Of a DNA stretch of 64,000 nt, positions 46,366 through 55,870 are shown piece after piece; the stretch's first letter is position 1; every line of letters starts with the position of its first letter. The translations under genes were made by a program, and so were the position numbers. Where the stretch lies: positions 248,001 through 312,000 of the forward strand of contig NZ_LGLW01000005.1 of NCBI RefSeq assembly GCF_013620795.1, read 5' to 3'. The notes beneath the pieces were generated by a model, which saw only the letters and a program-made list of their open reading frames with translations, did no database searches and had not been told where the DNA came from. The stretch is from Pseudomonas sp. Q2-TVG4-2 (GTDB lineage: Bacteria; Pseudomonadota; Gammaproteobacteria; Pseudomonadales; Pseudomonadaceae).

Positions 46366-47364
46366 ATGCTCACCGACGCCCTCGCCCGTTTCCCTCGCCT
46401 TGAACTGATTGCCGCCGCAACGCCGCTGGAACATCTGCCGCGTCTGTCACGTCACGTGGGTCGGGATATCTGGATCAAGCGCGACGACCTCACCCCGCTA
46501 GCCCTCGGTGGCAACAAGGCCCGCAAGCTCGAATACCTCGGCGCCGACGCCCTGACCCAGGGCGCCGAGGTGCTGGTCACCGCCGGCGCCATCCAGTCCA
46601 ACCATGTACGCCAAACCGCGGCGCTGGCGGCCAGGCTCGGCCTGGGCTGCCTGGCGCTGCTGGAGAATCCGCTGGGTACTGCCGAAAGCAACTACCTGAG
46701 CAATGGTAACCGCCTGCTGCTCGACCTGTTCGGCTCCGAGATCGAAGCTGTCGCCAACCTGGATAGCGCCGACGAGCTGCTACAGACGACCGCCGAGCGC
46801 CTGCGCAGCGCCGGGCGTAAACCCTACGTGGTGCCCATCGGCGGCTCCAATGCGCTCGGCGCCCTGGGTTATGTGCGCGCCGGCCTAGAGCTGGTGGAGC
46901 AGATGCACAGCAACGGCGAGGAGTTCGCCGCCGTGCTGCTCGCCTCCGGAAGCGCCGGAACCCACAGTGGCCTGGCCCTGGCGCTGGAATATGCACGGCC
47001 AGGCAGCCGGGTGGTCGGAGTCACCGTATCGCGCCCGGATGCGACCCAGCGGCCCAAGGTCGAAGGCCTGCTGCAACGCACCGGCGAGCTGCTCGGTGTC
47101 GATGTGCCGACGGGGCTGCAGATCGAACTGTGGGACCAGTATTTCGCCCCGCGCTATGGCGAGCCGAATGCCGGCACCCTGGCCGCAATCCGCCTGCTTG
47201 CCGAGCAGGAAGGCCTGCTGCTCGACCCGGTGTACACCGGCAAGGCCTTCGCCGGCCTGCTCGACGGTATTGTCCGCGGCGCCTTCCCCGGCCGGGGTCC
47301 GCTGCTGTTCCTGCATACCGGCGGTGCCCCGGCGCTATTCGCCTATCATCCATGGGCACTGTGA
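46366..47364 (+). CDS. dcyD: D-cysteine desulfhydrase
   Basis: PLP enzyme of 332 aa that converts D-cysteine to pyruvate, sulfide and ammonia. The cofactor lysine is Lys51 in [13 protein letters not shown], the SNH motif ([13 protein letters not shown]) binds substrate, and the glycine-rich [12 protein letters not shown] holds the phosphate. Belongs to the ACC-deaminase-like fold; the cystine transporter genes beside it point to DcyD rather than ACC deaminase. It heads the dcyD-tcyJ-tcyL-tcyN set also found in E. coli (as tcyJ-dcyD-tcyL-tcyN). Confidence 0.9.
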   Translation: MLTDALARFPRLELIAAATPLEHLPRLSRHVGRDIWIKRDDLTPLALGGNKARKLEYLGADALTQGAEVLVTAGAIQSNHVRQTAALAARLGLGCLALLENPLGTAESNYLSNGNRLLLDLFGSEIEAVANLDSADELLQTTAERLRSAGRKPYVVPIGGSNALGALGYVRAGLELVEQMHSNGEEFAAVLLASGSAGTHSGLALALEYARPGSRVVGVTVSRPDATQRPKVEGLLQRTGELLGVDVPTGLQIELWDQYFAPRYGEPNAGTLAAIRLLAEQEGLLLDPVYTGKAFAGLLDGIVRGAFPGRGPLLFLHTGGAPALFAYHPWAL

Positions 47365-47477
47365 GCGCGCACCAGTTATTCCGCACAGTAAGAGGATGAT
47401 AATTTCTAATTGTTATATGGAATAAATCTCCGCCTTTAGAGTTGTATGACTTCCCCCCGCCCATATAGAGGCCTGCC

Positions 47478-48275
47478 ATGAAATTCACCACTCTGCGTCG
47501 CCGTTTCCTGCTCGGCAGCCTAAGCCTGCTGCTCGGTTCCAGCCTTTTCATTCCGGTGTTCGCCGCCGATCTGCTGGATGAGATCAAGGCCAACGGCACC
47601 CTCAAGGTCGGCATCGAAGGCACCTACCCGCCCTTCAACTATCAGGACGAAAGCGGGCAGTTGACCGGTTTCGAGGTCGACTTCGCCAACGCCCTGGCCA
47701 AGCAGCTGGGGGTCAAGGCCGAGTTCCAGCCGACCAAGTGGGACGGCATCCTCGCCGCCTTGGAATCCAAGCGCCTGGACGTGGTGATCAACCAGGTGAC
47801 CATCTCCGAGGAACGCAAACAGAAGTACGACTTCTCCACGCCCTACACCGTCTCCGGGATCCAGGCACTCACCCGCAAGGCCGATGCCGACAGCATCAAG
47901 AGTCCGGCTGACATGGCCGGCAAGAAGGTCGGCGTCGGCCTCGGCACCAACTACGAGCAGTGGCTGAAAGAGAACGTGCCACAAGCCGATATCCGCACCT
48001 ACGACGATGATCCGACCAAGTTCCAGGACCTCAACGTCGGCCGCACCGACGTGATCCTGGTCGACCGTCTGGCCGCCTTCGAGATGGTAGAGAAAACCGG
48101 TGATCGCCTGGCCGTGGCCGGCGACGCCTTCTCCCGCCAGGAGTCTGGCATTGCCCTGCGCAAGGGCAACCCGCGACTGCTCGCCGCCATCGACGCGGCC
48201 ATCGCCAAGCTGCGCGCCGACGGCACCCTGAAACAGCTTTCCGAAAAGTGGTTCAAGACTGACGTCACGCAATGA
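47478..48275 (+). CDS. tcyJ: Cystine ABC transporter, substrate-binding protein
   Basis: 265-aa periplasmic receptor (FliY/TcyJ). The signal region is RRRFLLGSLSLLLGSSLFIPVFAA and the mature family-3 binding domain begins DLLDEIKANGTLKVGIEGTYPP, with FEVDFANALAKQLGVKAEF, ESKRLDVVINQVTIS and a C-terminal LKQLSEKWF. GAGGCCTGCC precedes the ATG. The 113-bp spacer upstream is AT-rich (TAATTGTTATATGGAATAAA) and may contain a separate promoter. Confidence 0.93.
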   Translation: MKFTTLRRRFLLGSLSLLLGSSLFIPVFAADLLDEIKANGTLKVGIEGTYPPFNYQDESGQLTGFEVDFANALAKQLGVKAEFQPTKWDGILAALESKRLDVVINQVTISEERKQKYDFSTPYTVSGIQALTRKADADSIKSPADMAGKKVGVGLGTNYEQWLKENVPQADIRTYDDDPTKFQDLNVGRTDVILVDRLAAFEMVEKTGDRLAVAGDAFSRQESGIALRKGNPRLLAAIDAAIAKLRADGTLKQLSEKWFKTDVTQ

Positions 48276-48937
48276 TCAGCAGCCTACAGCTGGCGCTGGA
48301 CTCGCTGCCCTTCCTGCTCAAGGGCGCGTGGTGGACGGTGGTGCTGAGCCTGGGCGGAATGTTCTTCGGCCTGCTGCTGGGCTTCGGTCTGGCCCTGCTG
48401 CGGCTGTACGGCTACCGGCCGCTGCAGTGGCTGGCGCGGATCTACGTGTCGTTCTTCCGCGGTACGCCGCTGCTGGTGCAGCTGTTCATGATCTATTACG
48501 GCCTGCCGCAACTGGGCATCCAGCTCGATCCGCTGCCAGCCGCGCTGATCGGTTTCTCGCTGAACATGGCGGCCTACACCGCCGAGATCCTGCGCGCCGC
48601 CATCGCCTCCATCGACCGCGGCCAATGGGAAGCGGCCGCCAGTATCGGCATGAGCCACGCGCAGACCCTGTACCGGGCCATCCTGCCGCAGGCCGCACGT
48701 ACCGCCCTACCGCCACTGGGTAATAGCTTCATCTCACTGGTCAAGGACACCGCCCTGGCCGCCACCATCCAAGTGCCAGAGCTGTTCCGCCAGGCTCAGC
48801 TGATCACCGCACGCACCTTCGAGATATTCACCATGTACCTGGCCGCCGCGCTGATCTACTGGTTGCTCGCTAGCGTGCTGGCGTATTTCCAGGGTCGCCT
48901 GGAAGACCGAGTCAACCGCCACGAGCAGGACGCCTGA
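48272..48937 (+). CDS. tcyL: Cystine ABC transporter, permease
   Basis: 221-aa inner-membrane subunit with five hydrophobic segments. The HisM-type polar-amino-acid permease pattern is clear, including FFRGTPLLVQLFMIYYGLP, the EAA loop EAAASIGMSHAQTLYRAILPQAAR and LVKDTALAATI. It overlaps the tcyJ stop by 4 bp (ATGA) and the next gene by 1 bp, so the three are translationally coupled. Confidence 0.94.
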   Translation: MISSLQLALDSLPFLLKGAWWTVVLSLGGMFFGLLLGFGLALLRLYGYRPLQWLARIYVSFFRGTPLLVQLFMIYYGLPQLGIQLDPLPAALIGFSLNMAAYTAEILRAAIASIDRGQWEAAASIGMSHAQTLYRAILPQAARTALPPLGNSFISLVKDTALAATIQVPELFRQAQLITARTFEIFTMYLAAALIYWLLASVLAYFQGRLEDRVNRHEQDA

Positions 48938-49695
48938 TGATTTCCGTGCGCAACCTGAAAAAATCCTTCAACGGCCAGGAGGTGCTCAAGGGCATCGACC
49001 TCGACATAGCCCCCGGCGAAGTGCTGGCGATCATCGGCCCCAGCGGTTCGGGCAAGACCACCCTGCTGCGCTGCCTCAATCTGCTGGAGCAACCCAGCGC
49101 CGGGCAGATCAGCGTCGGTCCGATCCACATCGACGCCGATAAACCGCTCAAGGCGCAGCAAGGGCTGATCCGCCAGCTGCGCCAGCACGTCGGTTTCGTG
49201 TTTCAAAACTTCAACCTGTTCCCCCACCGCACCGCCCTTGAGAATGTCATCGAAGGCCCGGTGCAGGTGAAGAAGGAGCCACGCCCCCAGGCCCTCGAAC
49301 GCGGCCGCGCATTGCTGGCCAAGGTCGGCCTGGGCGGCAAGGAAGGCGCCTATCCCGGACGCCTCTCCGGCGGCCAGCAGCAGCGCGTGGCGATTGCCCG
49401 CGCGCTGGCCATGCAGCCGGACGTGATCCTGTTCGACGAACCGACCTCGGCGCTCGATCCGGAACTGGTCGGCGAAGTGCTCGCCACCATCCGCGGCCTG
49501 GCCGAGGAAAAGCGCACCATGGTCATCGTCACCCACGAGATGAGCTTCGCCCGAGACGTGGCCGACAGGGCGATCTTCATCGATGACGGGGTGATCGTCG
49601 AACAGGGCGACGCCAGGCAGTTGTTCAGTGCGCCGCAGCACGAACGCACACGGCAGTTCCTCAGCAAGTTTATCGGCGACTACCAGGCGCACTAA
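48937..49695 (+). CDS. tcyN: Cystine ABC transporter, ATPase
   Basis: 252 aa. Walker [14 protein letters not shown]-loop [10 protein letters not shown], signature [15 protein letters not shown], Walker [13 protein letters not shown] and the H-loop VTHEM are all intact. Similar in length to E. coli TcyN. It starts 1 bp inside the tcyL stop codon. Energises cystine and possibly D-cysteine import for the neighbouring desulfhydrase. Confidence 0.94.
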   Translation: MISVRNLKKSFNGQEVLKGIDLDIAPGEVLAIIGPSGSGKTTLLRCLNLLEQPSAGQISVGPIHIDADKPLKAQQGLIRQLRQHVGFVFQNFNLFPHRTALENVIEGPVQVKKEPRPQALERGRALLAKVGLGGKEGAYPGRLSGGQQQRVAIARALAMQPDVILFDEPTSALDPELVGEVLATIRGLAEEKRTMVIVTHEMSFARDVADRAIFIDDGVIVEQGDARQLFSAPQHERTRQFLSKFIGDYQAH

Positions 49696-50028
49696 ACCGC
49701 CCAGCCGGCGTCCGCCTCCATCCGTTCAAGAGCATGAGCACTACATGTCCCGAGTTTCTGTCGACGCGACCTACCGCTCATCACCGCCAAGCAGGAAGTG
49801 CTCGCACGGATTGCCCAGCGCTAGCAGGCCCTCGCCCTGATCCCCAGGACCTGCGGCTGAAGATAACGCTGTATGCCGCCGAGGCGCTGCTCGACGAGAT
49901 GGTCGTGCTGTATCGGCGAGGATTGTCCGGCGCAGCGCCAGGATGAGCTGCTGGGGACGGGCCCTCCTGCATGGGCGGCTCGCATCCTTTGCTCTAGCGA
50001 GAACGTATTGTTCGCTGGATCGACCTGA
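49696..50028. other. Spacer with unrecognised decayed sequence
   Basis: 333 bp after tcyN. One frame contains RLKITLYAAEALLDEMVVLY, which may come from a former gene, but no family was recognised and stops interrupt all frames. Confidence 0.4.
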
Positions 50029-50340
50029 GTGGCTCTCCGCCGAAAGCATGAAGAAGTTGTCGATGGAGTCGGGCGGCAATGCACCGACTTTATTTTCGAC
50101 GACGCCGATCTCGACCTGACCGTCGAGAACGCCATCGCCGGCAAGTTTCGCAATGACGGCCAGACCTGCGTCTGCACTAACCGTTTCTACGTTCAGGACG
50201 GCAGCTACGACGAGTTCGCCCAGCGCCCCATCGCTCGGGTCCGCCATCTGTCGGCAACGGCTTCGATGAAGGCGCCGAGCAGAGGCCCACTGATCAACCA
50301 GGCTGCGGTTCAGCAGAGTCGAAGCCCATGGCCGCTCGCG
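50029..50340 (+). pseudogene. Succinate-semialdehyde dehydrogenase (gabD) fragment
   Basis: SMKKLSMESGGNAP is followed in another frame by FIFDDADLDLTVENAIAGKF and the catalytic-cysteine segment GQTCVCTNRFYVQDG; a further shift separates VGNGFDEGAEQ from GPLINQAAV. These are consecutive pieces of the GabD/ALDH core around the active site. N- and C-terminal parts are gone and at least two frameshifts are present. Confidence 0.82.
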
Positions 50341-50554
50341 CTCATCATGAATGCAGATCACCAGGACGGATGATACGTCTAACTCATTGATAATCAATGA
50401 CTTTCAGGCTCATCCGGAATGACCTTACCCGTTTTTTATGGGTCAGACTAAATCGCGGCAACAGCTAGAAAGGCGGGGTTTTGACCTGCCGCACACATCC
50501 ATGGAATGCGCAGGGAACACATACGCGCACTTTCGCACTACCCCAGACACACGA

Positions 50555-50575
50555 AAGCCCCGAGTTACGGGGCTT
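50555..50575 (-). terminator. Terminator of the tRNA operon
   Basis: AAGCCCCG and CGGGGCTT form an 8-bp stem around AGTTA. On the minus strand it lies 13 bp after the tRNA-Leu 3' end and is followed by TTTCGT. Confidence 0.75.
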
Positions 50576-50587
50576 CAGCGTTTTACA

Positions 50588-50672
50588 TGGTGCGGACGGA
50601 GAGACTCGAACTCTCACACCTTGCGGCGCCAGAACCTAAATCTGGTGTGTCTACCAATTCCACCACGTCCGC
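50588..50672 (-). tRNA. tRNA-Leu(UAG)
   Basis: 85 nt including encoded CCA. Acceptor GCGGACG pairs with CGTCCGC, the anticodon loop TTTAGGT gives UAG, and a long class II variable arm precedes the GAGTTCGAGTC T-arm. Third in the Arg-His-Leu tRNA operon. Confidence 0.95.
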
Positions 50673-50718
50673 AAACTTTTAAACGAAAACGCCAGGCACT
50701 GCCTGGCGTTTCGGAATA

Positions 50719-50795
50719 TGGGGTGGACGATGGGGTTCGAACCCACGACCGCAGGAGCCACAATCCTGTGCTCTACCAACTGAGCTACGCCCACC
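50719..50795 (-). tRNA. tRNA-His(GUG)
   Basis: 77 nt with the encoded extra 5' G and CCA. The anticodon loop TTGTGGC gives GUG, with AGCTCAGTTGGTAGAGC as D-arm and GGGTTCGAACCC as T-arm. Confidence 0.95.
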
Positions 50796-50825
50796 ATATT
50801 GCCTTGCTTATGCCAGAGCCCTTAA

Positions 50826-50902
50826 TGGCGCACCCGGCAGGACTCGAACCTGCGACCATCCGCTTAGAAGGCGGATGCTCTATCCAGCTGAGCTACGGGC
50901 GC
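50826..50902 (-). tRNA. tRNA-Arg(UCU)
   Basis: 77 nt including CCA. The anticodon stem CCGCC/GGCGG encloses TTCTAAG (UCU). First gene of the operon. The Arg-His-Leu order matches the argX-hisR-leuT type cluster of gammaproteobacteria. Confidence 0.95.
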
Positions 50903-51174
50903 TTTTATCTGCATCCTATCTGAGCGCAGACTTCAAGCTCCAGCCATTGAAGGCCTTGGGCCTTCAAAAGCCGTCTTACCCAGCAGCAAGCTGTGCTCGA
51001 CAAGCGGGGCGAATCTTAATGGGCCGCCCGCAAGTCGTCAACACCAAAACCGAAAAAAATTCAGTCAGGTAAAGGAGTTACGGGAATCTACCGTCGCATC
51101 GCCTTTGCCGGACGTTGTCACCGTGCGAGAATGCCCGTCCTTTTTCAATCCTTCTCCATGGTTAATCACGCGTC

Positions 51175-52029
51175 ATGACCGCAAAACTGATCGACGGTAA
51201 AAAGATTGCTGCCAATATCCGCCAGCAGATAGCCGGCCGGGTTGCCGAGCGATCTCGGCAAGGTCTTCGGGTCCCGGGGCTGGCAGTGATCCTCGTGGGC
51301 ACGGACCCGGCCTCTCAAGTCTATGTGGCACACAAGCGCAAGGACTGCGAGGAAGTCGGGTTCAAGTCCACTGCCCATGATCTGCCGGCGGCGACCAGCC
51401 AGACGGAGCTGTTGGCACTTATCGATCAGCTCAATGATGATCCGCTTATCGATGGCATTCTCGTGCAGCTTCCCTTACCCAAGCATCTGGACGCTTCGCA
51501 GCTGCTGGAGCGCATCCGTCCGGACAAGGACGTCGATGGCTTCCATCCCTACAATATTGGCCGTCTTGCACAGCGTATGCCTCTGCTCCGCCCTTGCACG
51601 CCGAAAGGCATCATGACGCTGCTGGAAAGCACTGGCGTCGGTCTGCATGGGCTCAACGCAGTGGTTGTCGGCGCGTCCAATATCGTCGGGCGGCCCATGG
51701 CGCTGGAGCTGCTGCTAGCAGGCTGCACGACGACCGTCACCCACCGGTTCACTAATGACCTGGCCGACCACGTCAAGCGTGCCGACCTAATCGTGGTCGC
51801 GACGGGGATCACCGGCCTGGTAAAAGGCGATTGGATCAAGGAAGGCGCTATCGTCATTGATGTTGGAATCAACAGACAGGCCGATGGCAAGCTGGTTGGC
51901 GATGTTGAATTCGACGTAGCGGCAAAGCGCGCCAGCTGGATTACACCGGTGCCCGGCGGTGTTGGCCCAATGACCCGAGCCTGTCTGTTGGAAAACACGC
52001 TGCACGCGGCGGAGCATTTGCACACATGA
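51175..52029 (+). CDS. folD: Methylenetetrahydrofolate dehydrogenase/cyclohydrolase
   Basis: Bifunctional 284-aa enzyme of one-carbon metabolism. [14 protein letters not shown] holds the catalytic Tyr/Lys, [13 protein letters not shown] the second signature, [13 protein letters not shown] binds folate, [15 protein letters not shown] is the NADP site and [11 protein letters not shown] the C-terminal signature. Divergent from the tRNA operon, as in P. aeruginosa. Followed by a strong bidirectional terminator. Confidence 0.97.
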   Translation: MTAKLIDGKKIAANIRQQIAGRVAERSRQGLRVPGLAVILVGTDPASQVYVAHKRKDCEEVGFKSTAHDLPAATSQTELLALIDQLNDDPLIDGILVQLPLPKHLDASQLLERIRPDKDVDGFHPYNIGRLAQRMPLLRPCTPKGIMTLLESTGVGLHGLNAVVVGASNIVGRPMALELLLAGCTTTVTHRFTNDLADHVKRADLIVVATGITGLVKGDWIKEGAIVIDVGINRQADGKLVGDVEFDVAAKRASWITPVPGGVGPMTRACLLENTLHAAEHLHT

Positions 52030-52070
52030 CCTGAGCGGAGGGTGGATATCACCACGCTCTCGATCCAATG

Positions 52071-52108
52071 CTAATAAAAACGGCACCCTCAGGTGCCGTT
52101 TTTATTAG
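52071..52108. terminator. Bidirectional terminator between folD and glpV
   Basis: Perfect 17-bp arms, CTAATAAAAACGGCACC and its complement, flank CTCA. With A- and T-rich tails on both sides it can end folD and the convergent glp operon. Confidence 0.92.
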
Positions 52109-52128
52109 CGCTTACAAAAGCATCGGGC

Positions 52129-53868
52129 TTAGCGGTCCTGCTCCCAAGACTTGATCAGCTCGTCATAGCTGACGGTCTGGCCCTGGGGCTTTTCGTTGTC
52201 CAGCTTGGGTTTCGGCGAGCCGGGCTGGCTAAGCCAGTACTCAGGATCGCGTGGCTCATTTAGTTTGGGTCCGCATTTCGGCTGTACGTTGGCCCGTTCC
52301 AGTCGCGCCATCATGGTGTCCTGCGCTTCGGCTAGACCGTCCAGCGCTTCCTGAGGCGTCTTGTCGCCGCTGGCCGCTTCGGCGATGTATTGCCACCACA
52401 ACTGCGCCAGGCGCGGATAATCTGGAACGTTAGTTCCGGTCGGCGTCCACTGGACCCGCGCCGGGCTGCGGTAGAACTCGACCAGCCCACCGAGTTTCGG
52501 CGCAGCTTCCGTCATCGCATCGGAGTTGATGTCAGATTCGCGAATTGGCGTCAGCCCAACCAGCGTTTTCTTCAACGACACGGTTTTCGCGACGGTGAAC
52601 TGCGCATAGAGCCACGCAGCAAGGCGACGCTTCTCGGGTGTGGAGTTCAGGAAGGTCCAGGAACCAGCATCCTGATAGCCGAGCTTCATGCCCTCCTCCC
52701 AGTACGGCCCTTTGGGTGACGGCGCCATCCGCCACTTCGGCGTGCCATCCTCGTTGACCACCGGCAGACCCGGCTTGGTCATATCGGCGGTAAAGGCGGT
52801 GTACCAAAAGATCTGCTGGGCGATGTTGCCCTGCGCTGGAACCGGACCGGACTCGGAGAATGTCATGCCCTGAGCCTCACGCGGCGCGTACTCACGCATC
52901 CAGTCGACATATTTCTGCGTCGCATAGACCGCCGCCGGCCCATTGGTTGCACCGCCGCGGGCAACGCTCGATCCGACCGGATGGCAATCCTCGACGCGAA
53001 TGCCCCACTCGTCTACCGGTAAGCCGTTTGGCAGGCCCTTGTCGCCGGCGCCCGCCATGGAGAACCAAGCATCGGTGAAGCGCCAGCCTAGCGATGGATC
53101 TTTCTTGCCATAGTCCATATGGCCATAGACGCGCTCGCCGTCGATTTCCTTGACGTGCTTGCTGAAGAACTCGGCGATGTCTTCATAAGCGGACCAGTTC
53201 ACAGGCACGCCGAGCTCGTAGCCATAGCGTTCCTTGAACTGCTGCTTCAGCTCGGGTCGTTCGAACCAGTCGGCACGAAACCAATACAAGTTGGCGAACT
53301 GCTGTACCGGCAGCTGATAAATTTTGCCGTCAGGCCCGGTGGTGAACGAGATCCCGATGAAGTCATCCAGGTCGAGCGTTGGCAGCGTGTAATCCTTGGC
53401 TTCGCCCTCAATCATGTCGCTGATGGCAACTGCCTTGCCGTAGCGGAAATGCGTGCCGATCAGATCGGAATCGTTGATATAGCCGTCATAAATGTTCTTG
53501 CCGGACTGCATTTGCGTCTGCAGTTTTTCGACAACATCGCCCTCCTGCATCAGGTCATGCCGCAGGCGAATGCCAGTGATTTCGCTGAACGCCCGGGCCA
53601 GGGTTTTGGACTCATATTCATGCGTGGTGATGGTTTCCGACGCGACATTAATCTCCATTCCGCGGAAGGGCTCGGCGGCCTTGATGAACCAGCGCAGCTC
53701 CTCCATCTGTTGTTCCGGCGATAGGGTCGATGGGTTGAATTCCGACTCGATCCATTTCTTCGCCGCATCCTCATAGGCATCGGCCCACGCCGTACCTGCC
53801 AAGCCGGACAACGTCAGCAGGGCCGTGAGCGCCATGCCATGTCGGGTGTTGTTTTTATTCTCGAACAT
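52129..53868 (-). CDS. glpV: Glycerol-type ABC transporter, substrate-binding protein
   Basis: 579-aa periplasmic receptor, much longer than usual sugar-binding proteins, as typical for GlpV. The signal peptide is GMALTALLTLSGLAGTAWA. NVASETITTHEYESKTLARAF, GYINDSDLIGTHFRYGKAVAIS, WKMAPSPKGPYWEEG-like WRMAPSPKGPYWEEG and LKKTLVGLTPIRESDI match this family. The ATG at 53868 has AAGGAGG ideally placed; the frame open to 54105 overlaps glpU and was rejected. Last gene of glpSTPQUV; in Rhizobium the set imports glycerol. Confidence 0.9.
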   Translation of the reverse strand: MFENKNNTRHGMALTALLTLSGLAGTAWADAYEDAAKKWIESEFNPSTLSPEQQMEELRWFIKAAEPFRGMEINVASETITTHEYESKTLARAFSEITGIRLRHDLMQEGDVVEKLQTQMQSGKNIYDGYINDSDLIGTHFRYGKAVAISDMIEGEAKDYTLPTLDLDDFIGISFTTGPDGKIYQLPVQQFANLYWFRADWFERPELKQQFKERYGYELGVPVNWSAYEDIAEFFSKHVKEIDGERVYGHMDYGKKDPSLGWRFTDAWFSMAGAGDKGLPNGLPVDEWGIRVEDCHPVGSSVARGGATNGPAAVYATQKYVDWMREYAPREAQGMTFSESGPVPAQGNIAQQIFWYTAFTADMTKPGLPVVNEDGTPKWRMAPSPKGPYWEEGMKLGYQDAGSWTFLNSTPEKRRLAAWLYAQFTVAKTVSLKKTLVGLTPIRESDINSDAMTEAAPKLGGLVEFYRSPARVQWTPTGTNVPDYPRLAQLWWQYIAEAASGDKTPQEALDGLAEAQDTMMARLERANVQPKCGPKLNEPRDPEYWLSQPGSPKPKLDNEKPQGQTVSYDELIKSWEQDR

Positions 53869-53909
53869 AAACACCTCCTTTGAGTTTTTCGGAGGGATGA
53901 GCTGCGAGC

Positions 53910-54182
53910 TCAACCCCAGCGCATCACTGCAAACAACCAGACGAGAGACAGCGCGGACGCTATCCAGATGCTCCAGTCGGTCAGCCCTATCAGCAGAAGA
54001 TGCCAATAGGCGCTGCCCAGAAGTCCAATGAACAACCGATCGCCGCGCGTGGTGACGATGGGCAGAAAGCCTTTGCGTGGCACACAGGGCCGCCTCAGCT
54101 CCCATGCGCTCATCAGTGTCAGCATCAGACCGATGACCGCGAAAAACACTGCGGTCGGAGTGGTCCAGGCCATCCAGTTCAT
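53910..54182 (-). CDS. glpU: DUF2160 small membrane protein of the glycerol-type ABC operon
   Basis: 90 aa with hydrophobic segments at about 9-26, 51-67 and 70-87. WELRRPCVPRKGFLPIVTTRGDRLFIG is the family core. Found in nearly every glpSTPQUV operon; role unproven, possibly an accessory of the permease. AGGAGATAGCAC precedes the start. Confidence 0.9.
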   Translation of the reverse strand: MNWMAWTTPTAVFFAVIGLMLTLMSAWELRRPCVPRKGFLPIVTTRGDRLFIGLLGSAYWHLLLIGLTDWSIWIASALSLVWLFAVMRWG

Positions 54183-54192
54183 GTGCTATCTC

Positions 54193-54993
54193 CTATACCC
54201 GACCCAGGGCGAAGCCCTTGGCCACGTGATTGCGGACGAACCAGATCACCAGCATGCCGGGAAGAATAGTCAGCACACCGGCGGCCGCCAGCACGCCCCA
54301 GTCGATCCCAGAAGCCGAAACGGTACGAGTCATCACCGAGACAATGGGTTTGGCGTCCACCGAGGTCAGCGTGCGAGCCAGCAACAGCTCAACCCAGGAA
54401 AACATGAAGCAGAAGAACGCCGTCACACCAATGCCCGAGCCAATCAGAGGGATGAAAATCTTTACGAAGAACTTGGGAAAGCTGTAACCGTCGATGTACG
54501 CGGTTTCATCGATTTCCTTCGGCACGCCAGACATGAAGCCTTCGAGAATCCATACCGCCAGGGGAACGTTGAAAAGGCAATGGGCCAAGGCCACCGCGAT
54601 ATGCGTATCGAACAACCCGATTGACGAGTAAAGCTGAAAGAAGGGCAGCAAAAAGACCGCCGGCGGCGCCATGCGATTGGTCAGCAACCAGAAGAACAAA
54701 TGCTTGTCGCCGAGAAAGCGAAAGCGGGAAAAGGCATAGGCGGCGGGCAACGCCACGGTCAACGAAATGATTGTGTTCAAACATACGTAATACAGCGAAT
54801 TGATGTAGCCGCTGTACCAGCTACGGTCGGTAAAGATTACCTTGTAGTTATCCAGTGTCAGGTCTTGTGGCCAAAGCGTAAGCCCACCGAGAATTTCAGT
54901 GTTGCTCTTGAACGACATATTGATCAGCCAGTAGATCGGCACCATTAAAAAGGCGATGTAGAGGATCAGTACCACTCGCTTGCGCAGGTTCAT
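54193..54993 (-). CDS. glpQ: Glycerol-type ABC transporter, permease 2
   Basis: 266-aa MalG-type inner-membrane permease with six hydrophobic segments. The EAA loop is EGFMSGVPKEIDETAYIDGYSFPKFFVKIFIPLI. The ATG at 54993 has GAGG eight bases upstream; an ATG at 55023 would overlap glpP by 17 bp and lacks a ribosome site. Here glpQ means the transporter subunit, not the glycerophosphodiesterase of E. coli. Confidence 0.92.
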   Translation of the reverse strand: MNLRKRVVLILYIAFLMVPIYWLINMSFKSNTEILGGLTLWPQDLTLDNYKVIFTDRSWYSGYINSLYYVCLNTIISLTVALPAAYAFSRFRFLGDKHLFFWLLTNRMAPPAVFLLPFFQLYSSIGLFDTHIAVALAHCLFNVPLAVWILEGFMSGVPKEIDETAYIDGYSFPKFFVKIFIPLIGSGIGVTAFFCFMFSWVELLLARTLTSVDAKPIVSVMTRTVSASGIDWGVLAAAGVLTILPGMLVIWFVRNHVAKGFALGRV

Positions 54994-55006
54994 GGGCGGG
55001 GCCTCG

Positions 55007-55870
55007 TCATTTCTGGTCGCCATGGGTCATGGCCGTATAAAACAGCCATGACACCAGCAGGATGATCAGGAAATAGATCAGCGAGAACGCCGCCGCCGGG
55101 CCTAGATCAAACTGCCCCACCGCCATTTTGGTCAGCGTCTGACTGAGGAACGTCGTGGCGTTGCCCGGACCGCCACCGGTGAGTACGAACGGCTCGGTGT
55201 AAATCATGAAGCTGTCCATAAAGCGCAGCATCACAGCGATCAGCAAAACGCTCTTGAGCTTCGGCAACTGGATGTAGCGGAACACCGCCCAAGCCGACGC
55301 CCTGTCGATACGTGCGGCTTGATAGTAGGCATCCGGGATCGCTCGCAAGCCGGAGTAGCACAGCAGCGCGACTAACGAAGTCCAATGCCATACATCCATC
55401 ACCAGCACCGTCACCCAGGCATCCCGAGTGTTGGACGCGTAGTTGTAGTCAATGCCCAGTTCGCGAAGGCTGTAACCCAGCAGGCCGATGTCGGCGCGCC
55501 CGAAGATCTGCCAGATCGTCCCGACAACGTTCCAAGGTATCAGTAGCGGAATCGCCATCACGATCAGGCAGAGAGAGGCCCAGCGGCCGCGGGTCGGCAT
55601 CGTCAGCGCTACCGCGATGCCCAACGGAATTTCGATTAACAGGACGCAGCCGGAAAAGATGAACTGCCGCAACAGCGAGTCATGCAGGCGAGGGTCATGG
55701 AGAATCTGGCGATACCAGTCTGCGCCGACAAAAAAGCGCGTCGAGGAATCGAAGATGTCCTGAACCGAGTAATTCACCACGGTCATCATCGGTAGGATGG
55801 CGCTGAAGGCGACCAGCAGAAACACAGGCAATACCAGCCACCAGGCGCGATTATTCTGGATTTTGGTCAT
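55007..55870 (-). CDS. glpP: Glycerol-type ABC transporter, permease 1
   Basis: 287-aa MalF-type permease with six hydrophobic segments, starting LVLPVFLLVAFSAILPMMTVVNYSVQD. The EAA-type loop reads AIPDAYYQAARIDRASAWAVFRYIQLPKLKSV. It overlaps the glpT stop by 4 bp (ATGA), so translation is coupled. Confidence 0.92.
   Translation of the reverse strand: MTKIQNNRAWWLVLPVFLLVAFSAILPMMTVVNYSVQDIFDSSTRFFVGADWYRQILHDPRLHDSLLRQFIFSGCVLLIEIPLGIAVALTMPTRGRWASLCLIVMAIPLLIPWNVVGTIWQIFGRADIGLLGYSLRELGIDYNYASNTRDAWVTVLVMDVWHWTSLVALLCYSGLRAIPDAYYQAARIDRASAWAVFRYIQLPKLKSVLLIAVMLRFMDSFMIYTEPFVLTGGGPGNATTFLSQTLTKMAVGQFDLGPAAAFSLIYFLIILLVSWLFYTAMTHGDQK

Noticed and set aside
15803..50588. A 35-kb genomic island bounded by tRNA-Leu repeats
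   Set aside because: The two copies are in inverted, not direct, orientation and no integrase was found between them.
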